From assembly GCA_046539045.1 (NCBI GenBank), contig JBKHHU010000195.1, forward strand, positions 1-6,268: a DNA stretch of 6,268 nucleotides, written 5' to 3'. Below, one piece after another: positions 1 through 4,271 of the stretch. Positions within the stretch are counted from its first letter, which is position 1. Each line of letters opens with the position of its first letter. A program made the position numbers and the translations under genes. Source of the stretch: JBKHHU01 sp046539045. Its GTDB lineage: Bacteria; Planctomycetota; Phycisphaerae; SM23-33. A model generated the notes under the pieces. It worked only from the letters and a program-made list of their open reading frames with translations. It had not been told where the DNA came from and ran no database searches.

Positions 1-25
1 CAGGAAGGGCCTGAAAAGATGAAGA

Positions 26-39
26 GCCCCGGCAGGGGC
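26..39. repeat. REP-like GC hairpin (GCCCC-GGCA-GGGGC)
   Basis: This is a perfect 5-bp stem (GCCCC/GGGGC) with a 4-nt loop, followed on the plus strand by GAAAGAA. A near-identical stem at 343-355 carries GAACG after its plus-strand GGGGC arm. Read on the minus strand, that second copy is GCCCC-GGA-GGGGC followed by AAGAGAAAG, so the two hairpins sit in opposite orientations. They bracket most of the gene-free stretch, which suggests members of a dispersed intergenic hairpin family. There is no U-tract, so a terminator role is not supported. Confidence 0.4.
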
Positions 40-51
40 GAAAGAATTGAA

Positions 52-83
52 GGTGACCGCCGAGGCGCGCAGAGCACGGAGGT
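52..83 (+). repeat. Degenerate CGCAGAG-like tract
   Basis: The stretch reads as loosely repeated 7-9-nt units of the type CCGAGGCG, CGCAGAGCA and CGGAGGTC. The units share a CG-purine-AG core but are too diverged to fix a period. It is one of three different short-period tracts packed into this intergenic stretch. No function can be assigned from sequence. Confidence 0.35.
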
Positions 84-116
84 CTTTGATGGGGAACCAG
101 CAGAGATTCGGTTGTC

Positions 117-145
117 AGCCACGAACAGCGCGAACCACGCGAACT
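117..145 (+). repeat. 29-nt direct repeat, copy 1
   Basis: The repeat begins AGCCACGAACAGCGCGAAC and ends ACGCGAACT. It matches copy 2 (236-264) at 28 of 29 positions, differing only at 136 (C here, G at 255). It contains shorter CGAAC units at irregular 7-11-nt spacing, so it is itself a degenerate tandem array of the type (A)CGCGAAC. The copies start 119 bp apart in the same orientation. There are only two copies and no gene between them, so it does not look like a CRISPR array or an att site. Confidence 0.75.
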
Positions 146-176
146 GGGTTTCCGAAGCGGAGTTTTGAGCCTTTAC

Positions 177-231
177 ATTTCGGAATTCGCATTTGTTTCG
201 GATTTCGGGATTCGGATTTCGAATTTGCGGA
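177..231 (+). repeat. Degenerate TTCGGATT tract between the two 29-nt repeats
   Basis: The tract is AT-richer and made of overlapping units such as TTTCGGAATTCG, TTTCGGATTTCGGGATTCGG and ATTTCGAATTTGCGG. The unit is about 7-8 nt, built on TTCGGATT, with frequent single-base changes. It fills the gap between the 29-nt direct repeats. When translated on the plus strand it gives a low-complexity F/G/R/D/S peptide, the kind of string seen in spurious hypothetical proteins. No function can be inferred. Confidence 0.55.
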
Positions 232-235
232 TAGT

Positions 236-264
236 AGCCACGAACAGCGCGAACGACGCGAACT
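236..264 (+). repeat. 29-nt direct repeat, copy 2
   Basis: This is the second copy of the repeat at 117-145, with a single mismatch (G at 255). It lies directly after the TTCGGATT-like tract and is preceded by ATAGT, whereas copy 1 is preceded by GTTGTC, so the identity ends sharply at the left edge. Confidence 0.75.
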
Positions 265-310
265 TGTGTTGGTAATTGGCTGTCGCGGCGCGTCGAAACT
301 GCGGGCTCGA

Positions 311-330
311 CCACGGTCTGGCGACCGTGG
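311..330. repeat. Perfect 8-bp hairpin downstream of glmS
   Basis: CCACGGTC and GACCGTGG form a perfect 8-bp stem around a TGGC loop. It lies 45 bp past the glmS stop codon. On the minus strand (the glmS direction) it is followed by TCGAGCCCGC, not by a U-tract, so it is not a standard intrinsic terminator, though it could shield the 3' end of the glmS mRNA. On the plus strand it is followed by CTACTTTCTCTT, which is only mildly T-rich. Together with the stem at 343-355 it forms a two-hairpin unit that looks like a dispersed repeat. Confidence 0.6.
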
Positions 331-342
331 CTACTTTCTCTT

Positions 343-355
343 GCCCCTCCGGGGC
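343..355. repeat. GC hairpin just past the glmS stop
   Basis: GCCCC and GGGGC form a 5-bp stem with a 3-nt loop, starting about 20 nt after the glmS stop codon. In the glmS direction it is followed by the purine run AAGAGAAAG and then by the 8-bp hairpin at 330-311. There is no U-tract. It resembles the hairpin at 26-39 in inverse orientation. Confidence 0.45.
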
Positions 356-374
356 GAACGGCAGGCACGTCTGT

Positions 375-2216
375 CTATTCCACCGTCACGCTCTTGGCGA
401 GGTTGCGGGGCTTGTCGACATTGCACCCGCGTGCGACGGCAGCGTGGTATGCCAGCAGCTGCAGCGGGATGACCGTCAGCATCGGCTGGAGGGGTGCGGC
501 GCAGTCGGGCACGTAGACTACGTGATCGGCGTAATTGCCGATGTTCTCGTCGCCCTCGGTGGCCACGGCAATCACGCGTCCCTTGCGGGCGCGGACTTCC
601 TCGATGTTGCTGATGATCTTGTCGTAGGTCGCACAGCGCGGTGCGACGAACACCACCGGCATGCCGTCGTGGATCAGGGCAATCGGCCCGTGCTTCATCT
701 CCGCAGCCGGCAGACCTTCGGCATGGATGTAGCTGATTTCCTTCAGCTTCAACGCGCCTTCCAGCGCCACCGGGTAGTTGTACCCCCGGCCGAGGAAGAG
801 CCAGTTTTCCATGTCGACGTACGTTTCGGTGATTTCCCGGATGTAGTCGGACTGCTCCAGGATCCGTTCCATCTTGTCGGGGATCTGGACCAGCTCTTCC
901 AGGTAGTGCTTCATCGTCTGCTGGGACATGAACCGCTTGCGTCCCAGTGTCAGCGCCATGAGCGTCTCGACCACGAGCTGACAGGTGAACGCCTTGGTGG
1001 ACGCCACGCCGATTTCCGGCCCGGCGTGCAGGTACACACCGGAATCCGTCTCTCGAGCGATTGTCGAACCAACCGCATTGACGATGCCCAGCGACAAGGC
1101 GCCCTTCTCCTGCGCCTCGCGAAGGGCGGCGAGGGTATCCGCGGTTTCGCCGGACTGGCTGATGAAGATGGCCGCGGTATTGTCTTCGATGATCGGGTTG
1201 CGGTAGCGCAGTTCGCTGGCGTACTCGACCTCGGTCGGAACCTGGGCCAGATCTTCGAACAGGAATTCGCCGACCAGCCCCGCATGCCATGCCGTGCCGC
1301 ACGCGGACACGATGATCTTGTGCACCTGCGACAGCTCGCGCATGACGTTGTTGAGCCCACCGAGCTTCACGCAGTTGTCCGTCAGGTCAATCCTGCCACG
1401 CATCGTGGTCCGGGCCGATTCCGGCTGCTCCATGATCTCCTTGAGCATGAAGTGCTCGTACCCGCCCTTGGCGATCTGTTCGAGCGTCCACTCGATCTCG
1501 TGGACCTCTTTGGAAACCGGGACGTTGTCGATGGTCATGGTCCGCATTCCGGACCGCGTGATGACGGCCATCTCCGAGTCGTTGAGGTAGATGACGTTGG
1601 CGGTATGACCGAGGATAGCCGAGGCGTCGGAGGCGACGATGTATTCGTCGGTACCGACACCCACGATGAGCGGGCTGCCTTTGCGGGCGGCCACGAGCTT
1701 GTCCGGTTCTTCGGCACTGACGACGGCAATACCGTACGTGCCGGAAACTTCCCGCAGGGCCATCTGGACGGCCTGCTCGAGGCTGTCGGCCCCGTCTTTG
1801 CAGAACTCGCCGATCAGCTGGACCAGCACTTCCGAATCCGTATCGGAATAGAACGTGTGCCCCTTGCCGATAAGGAACTGTTTGATGGCGGCGTAGTTCT
1901 CGATAATCCCGTTGTGCACCAGCGCGATCTTGCCGGTGTCGTCGGTGTGCGGGTGGGCGTTGGTCTGCGTCGGCGCCCCGTGGGTGGCCCAGCGCGTATG
2001 GGCGATGCCCAGCGTGCCGTTGCAGATTTCCGGGTTGTCGAATGTGCGTTCCTCGACAATCGACACCCGCCCTGCTTCCTTGGCGATATTCAGACGCTCC
2101 TTGGCGACAACGCAGACACCGGCAGAGTCATAGCCGCGGTATTCCAATCGCTTGAGGCCTTCGATCAGCAGCTGACAGGCCTTCTTGTTTCCGACGTATC
2201 CCACAATTCCGCACAT
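375..2216 (-). CDS. glmS: Glutamine-fructose-6-phosphate aminotransferase (isomerizing), GlmS
   Basis: GlmS converts fructose-6-phosphate and glutamine to glucosamine-6-phosphate and glutamate, the first committed step to UDP-GlcNAc for envelope polymers; it is cytoplasmic. The 613-residue product is close to E. coli GlmS in length. The N-terminal Ntn glutaminase half shows MCGIVGYVG with nucleophile Cys2, RGYDSAG (27-33), HTRWATHG (73-80), HNGIIEN (101-107) and SDTDSE (124-129). The isomerase half has two SIS domains, with SQSGETADT (353-361), PEIGVASTKAF, KLKEISYIHAE (490-500) and KHGP (508-511), and ends KSVTVE. Glu493, His509 and Lys608 match the catalytic E. coli Glu488, His504 and Lys603 by motif. 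The start is fixed at 2216 because Cys must directly follow the initiator Met. An in-frame ATG at 2252 would add 12 residues and bury the nucleophile. GGAG lies 7 nt before the chosen ATG. The stop is TAG. No key residue is missing. Confidence 0.98.
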   Translation of the reverse strand: MCGIVGYVGNKKACQLLIEGLKRLEYRGYDSAGVCVVAKERLNIAKEAGRVSIVEERTFDNPEICNGTLGIAHTRWATHGAPTQTNAHPHTDDTGKIALVHNGIIENYAAIKQFLIGKGHTFYSDTDSEVLVQLIGEFCKDGADSLEQAVQMALREVSGTYGIAVVSAEEPDKLVAARKGSPLIVGVGTDEYIVASDASAILGHTANVIYLNDSEMAVITRSGMRTMTIDNVPVSKEVHEIEWTLEQIAKGGYEHFMLKEIMEQPESARTTMRGRIDLTDNCVKLGGLNNVMRELSQVHKIIVSACGTAWHAGLVGEFLFEDLAQVPTEVEYASELRYRNPIIEDNTAAIFISQSGETADTLAALREAQEKGALSLGIVNAVGSTIARETDSGVYLHAGPEIGVASTKAFTCQLVVETLMALTLGRKRFMSQQTMKHYLEELVQIPDKMERILEQSDYIREITETYVDMENWLFLGRGYNYPVALEGALKLKEISYIHAEGLPAAEMKHGPIALIHDGMPVVFVAPRCATYDKIISNIEEVRARKGRVIAVATEGDENIGNYADHVVYVPDCAAPLQPMLTVIPLQLLAYHAAVARGCNVDKPRNLAKSVTVE

Positions 2217-2219
2217 GAG

Positions 2220-2227
2220 CTTTCTCC
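2220..2227 (-). promoter_or_regulatory. Ribosome binding site of glmS
   Basis: Minus-strand GGAGAAAG has its GGAG core ending 7 nt before the ATG at 2216. It supports that start over the in-frame upstream ATG at 2252, in agreement with the need for Cys at position 2. Confidence 0.8.
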
Positions 2228-2370
2228 GTTCATCGATCTGAACGCCCTTCATACGAGCGTCGCGAGCGCACGGTTCTCCGTTTCATCGTGATAGAAGCAT
2301 TATCGGCGGGTTCATCGCCAAGCCGAAATAGAAATCGGCGTATTGGCGTATCGTTCTTCTTCACAGGTCG

Positions 2371-2385
2371 ATTAGCGGTGCTAAT
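2371..2385. repeat. 15-bp palindrome ATTAGC-GGT-GCTAAT in the glmS leader
   Basis: These are perfect 6-bp inverted arms separated by 3 bp, about 155 bp before the glmS start. The size and symmetry fit a dimeric regulator operator, but they would also form a small RNA hairpin. If the promoter at 2417-2446 is real, this site lies about 25-40 nt downstream of its start point. No regulator family can be named from the sequence. Confidence 0.45.
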
Positions 2386-2391
2386 GACAGC

Positions 2392-2416
2392 GCCGCCCGC
2401 CGGGTCAAAGGGCGGC
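2392..2416. repeat. 7-bp hairpin GCCGCCC/GGGCGGC
   Basis: These are perfect 7-bp GC arms around an 11-nt loop (2399-2409). No U-tract follows on the minus strand, so termination of the WD40 transcript here would be unusual. The hairpin abuts the possible glmS -10 box at 2417-2422 and would overlap the transcription start, so it could be DNA-level symmetry or the 5' end of the glmS leader. Confidence 0.4.
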
Positions 2417-2446
2417 AAGATAGGTTAGATCCCCCTGTCAGATCAA
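2417..2446 (-). promoter_or_regulatory. Possible glmS promoter (TTGATC-18-TATCTT)
   Basis: On the minus strand TTGATC (2446-2441) and TATCTT (2422-2417) each match four of six bases of the sigma-70 consensus, at an 18-bp spacing. Transcription would start near 2410, giving a leader of about 190 nt. The match is only moderate and no closer promoter is convincing; co-transcription from the WD40 gene is the alternative. Confidence 0.3.
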
Positions 2447-2543
2447 AGCAATTCTGCCCGGTGCTGTCGCGTTCTCGCGGGCTGGTCGCATCGCCCGAAG
2501 TGCGTCGGGCCGGCCGGTTGCCGGCGACTCATCCGCTCGAAAG

Positions 2544-4052
2544 CTACTTGCGCTGTTTCAATCGCGAGAGAGCCCCTTTGCTCGCTAGTGTGAGGCGGCT
2601 GTGACGGTATCCGCCGGCGAGTTTCTCCAGCAGTTTCCTCGCCTCGGGCGTGGCGATCCGCTCCAGCACCGCCACCGCCCTGATATCCTGTAACTCCCGG
2701 CTGTCGGTGGTGACCGGATTGCTCAGTGATGCCATCAGATGCAGGATCATCTCCCGAGCCGACTGCATCTTCACGTTCTCGCGGAGCTTGCCCAGTTCAT
2801 CCTTGGCAGCCAGTCCCAGGTCCTTGAGACGCCGGACGGCTCGTTCGCTGACTTCATCGTCGGCGCTGGCGACCTCGGAAATCAGCACCTCCATGTCCTT
2901 GAGTTCCTTCGGTTCGGCGGCAGGTTCCATGCGACCGGACAGCAGCTTGACGCTTCCCTGTCCGTTCCTCGTCAGCACATGCAGCGCCTTGAAGCCATCG
3001 GCCGGGTCCGCGCTTGCCAGTTTCACCCACGCATCCCGCAGTTCGCTCTCGGAAGGCGAATCCGGCAGGTCCATCTGCAGAAGGTCCGCAACGGTCCAGA
3101 ATTTCACGCTGCCGTTCCGGCCGGTGGACACCAGCACATCCCCGGCCGGCGAGAACGCCGCGGACTCGACCCCGCGCCGGTGAGCGTCGGGCATCCTGTG
3201 GATGAGCTTGCCGGTCGCCAGTTCCCAAACGGCCAGCCCCCCGCCCTTGCTGCCGGTTACCATCCAGAGTTCATCTCTCGAAAACGCCAGCGCCCGGATC
3301 GGCGTTTTGTGGGCCTTGATCATCAACATCTGCAGCCGGGTCTGGGGGTCCCACAGGCGAACCGTCCCGTCATTGCCGCCGCTGGCGATAACACTGCCGC
3401 CGTGCAGGGTCTCGCAGGTTCGGACGCAGCCCTCGTGCCCTTCCATGGTGGAGGTCTTGCGGCTGTCCGGAAGCCCCTTGACCAGAGGCCAGCTTCGAAC
3501 GCGTCCGTCGTCATTGACGGCCACCAGCATCTTCGCGTCTGCCGAGACGGCGATGGAACCGATCTGCCCGGACTTCTCGGTCCTTCCCAGCGTTTTCAGC
3601 CGGTCGGCATCCCAGACCCGCACGACCTGATCGAAGTACCCGCTGGTGTAGATGCGCTTCCCATCCGGCGAGAATTCGATGTCGGAGATGAAGTTCTTGT
3701 GTCCCACCGATCGCCTGATTTCTTTCCGGGACTTCACGTCGACCAGCTTCAGCACCGGTCCGCAACCGACGGCCAGGACTTCTCCGTCCGGAGAGAATTC
3801 CACCGCCCCGACCACGTTCTTGGCCGAGCGCAATGTACCTGCTTCCTTCCAGCCGGGCAGGGACCAGAAGCGGACCATCTGATCGTATCCTCCGGAAACC
3901 ACGAGCCGACCGTCCGGAGAGAACGTTACGCACGTGGCGTCGGCAAGGTGTTTGACCTCTTTGGCAGGCGAATCGGGCGCGGCGACCGCACCGGCCTGGA
4001 CGACCAGCGCGGCCGTTCCGAGCGTCAGAATCAGGCGTCGAAATTGGTCCAT
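2544..4052 (-). CDS. Exported seven-bladed WD40 propeller protein with a helical C-terminal domain
   Basis: This 502-residue protein starts with a signal peptide: FRR, a hydrophobic stretch (about 7-20) and a likely cleavage near AVAA (22-25). Seven WD40 blades follow, ending near FWSL (65), LVDV (106), VWDA (149), SWPL (190), LWDP (236), VWEL (278) and FWTV (321). Blades 1-3 and 7 carry FSP(D/A)G turns; blades 2 and 4 have weak ends. Seven blades can close a full propeller. Residues 330-502 are mostly helical, with LRDAWVKLASADPADGFKAL, a repeat-like middle (EVSERAVRRLKDLG) and IRAVAVLERIATPEARKLLEKLA. I recognise this module from planctomycete WD40 proteins; it resembles HEAT-like repeats. 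A scaffold or binding role is likely, but the partner is unknown. I chose the ATG at 4052, with GGGGAG 5 nt upstream. The GTG two codons earlier would overlap that site. No kinase or enzymatic motif is visible. Stop TAG. Confidence 0.92.
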   Translation of the reverse strand: MDQFRRLILTLGTAALVVQAGAVAAPDSPAKEVKHLADATCVTFSPDGRLVVSGGYDQMVRFWSLPGWKEAGTLRSAKNVVGAVEFSPDGEVLAVGCGPVLKLVDVKSRKEIRRSVGHKNFISDIEFSPDGKRIYTSGYFDQVVRVWDADRLKTLGRTEKSGQIGSIAVSADAKMLVAVNDDGRVRSWPLVKGLPDSRKTSTMEGHEGCVRTCETLHGGSVIASGGNDGTVRLWDPQTRLQMLMIKAHKTPIRALAFSRDELWMVTGSKGGGLAVWELATGKLIHRMPDAHRRGVESAAFSPAGDVLVSTGRNGSVKFWTVADLLQMDLPDSPSESELRDAWVKLASADPADGFKALHVLTRNGQGSVKLLSGRMEPAAEPKELKDMEVLISEVASADDEVSERAVRRLKDLGLAAKDELGKLRENVKMQSAREMILHLMASLSNPVTTDSRELQDIRAVAVLERIATPEARKLLEKLAGGYRHSRLTLASKGALSRLKQRK

Positions 4053-4057
4053 TGCCA

Positions 4058-4063
4058 CTCCCC
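4058..4063 (-). promoter_or_regulatory. Ribosome binding site of the WD40 gene, decides the start
   Basis: Minus-strand GGGGAG lies 5 nt before the ATG at 4052. The last base of this site would be the first base of the alternative GTG codon at 4058, so GTG initiation is unlikely. Confidence 0.7.
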
Positions 4064-4178
4064 AAAAAGTATGGCCGTGTGAAATGCGAGTTCCAGAAGC
4101 TTAACGCCCGGACGCGTCGGTCATTGCCGCGGTATCCGTTTCCTCGGCAGGATCGGCCGGACGGTCTCCGCCGGAGGC

Positions 4179-4187
4179 ATTATAGCA
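4179..4187 (-). promoter_or_regulatory. Extended -10 promoter of the WD40 gene (TGCTATAAT)
   Basis: Minus-strand TGCTATAAT is a perfect extended -10 element (TGnTATAAT) in GC-rich surroundings. A -35 is weak: TTGCAG at 4209-4204 would give a 19-bp spacing. An extended -10 can work without a good -35. Transcription would begin near 4172, about 120 nt before the WD40 ATG. The element lies just downstream of the preceding gene's terminator, which suggests the WD40 gene starts its own transcript. Confidence 0.65.
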
Positions 4188-4213
4188 TTCGGCCGCCCGG
4201 CGGCTGCAATGAC

Positions 4214-4251
4214 AAAAAGAAGCCCGACGGCTTACCGCCGGGCTTCTTTTT
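4214..4251 (-). terminator. Intrinsic terminator of the PRC-barrel gene
   Basis: Two 17-nt arms (4214-4230 and 4235-4251) flank a 4-nt loop. The arms pair fully on the minus strand with one G-U wobble; the plus strand has one A/C mismatch. The GC core AGCCCG...CGGGCT is bounded by A5 and T5 runs, so a U-run is made in either direction, although in both it also forms the base of the stem. Outer bases ATGAC/GTCAT can extend the stem across a 2-nt bulge. It begins 20 nt after the PRC-barrel stop codon. Confidence 0.9.
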
Positions 4252-4271
4252 GCGTCATCTATCGGGCGGAG

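Larger units (their letters stand above)
1..374. other. Gene-free repeat mosaic downstream of glmS
   Basis: I see no credible gene in this stretch. Reading from the left it contains a GC hairpin (26-39), a degenerate tract of CGCAGAG/CGGAGG-like units (about 52-83), one copy of a 29-nt repeat (117-145), an AT-richer tract of TTCGGATT-like units (177-231), the second 29-nt copy (236-264), a perfect 8-bp hairpin (311-330) and another GC hairpin (343-355). The composition and short-period repetition differ sharply from the coding DNA to the right. An open frame runs plus-strand from 47 to 472, but its translation follows the repeats and runs antisense into glmS, so I treat it as spurious. I have the impression that such mosaics recur in planctomycete intergenic DNA; this is recollection, not something the window proves. 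Confidence 0.7.
2217..2543 (-). other. Intergenic region between the WD40 gene and glmS, long structured leader
   Basis: These 327 bp contain no credible gene. On the minus strand, past the WD40 stop, there are GC-rich hairpins without U-tracts: GTCG/CGAC plus CCGG/CCGG at 2504-2528, and GCCCGA/TCGGGC at 2493-2510. The second can alternatively pair its left arm with CGGGC at 2478-2482. Next come a possible promoter (2417-2446), a 7-bp stem (2392-2416) and a 15-bp palindrome (2371-2385), then about 150 nt to the glmS start. I see no sequence resembling the conserved core of the glmS ribozyme. The length and structure leave room for leader or operator control of glmS, but this is inference. Confidence 0.5.

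Noticed and set aside
117..264. Direct repeats considered as a CRISPR array or phage attachment sites
   Set aside because: There are only two copies, the 90-bp spacer is itself repetitive, and no cas, integrase or tRNA gene is present in the window.
47..472. Plus-strand 141-codon frame across the repeat mosaic
   Set aside because: Its first two thirds translate the degenerate repeats and the rest is antisense to glmS. Low-complexity F/G/R/D/S and HEQRERRE strings are typical of spurious repeat translations.
2217..2252. Longer GlmS start at the in-frame ATG at 2252
   Set aside because: It would place 12 residues before the Met-Cys that must be N-terminal for glutaminase activity. The better ribosome binding site serves 2216.
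276..2291. Very long plus-strand open frame (671 codons) over glmS
   Set aside because: It is antisense to glmS, whose catalytic motifs are intact along the whole length. The plus-strand translation shows no recognisable domain and is a shadow of GC-biased codon use.
2217..2410. glmS ribozyme in the glmS leader
   Set aside because: No sequence resembling the conserved ribozyme core was seen, and that element is mainly known from Firmicutes.
2739..4082. Plus-strand open frame (447 codons) opposite the WD40 gene
   Set aside because: The minus strand encodes seven clear WD40 blades and a signal peptide with a good ribosome binding site. The plus-strand reading has no domain pattern.
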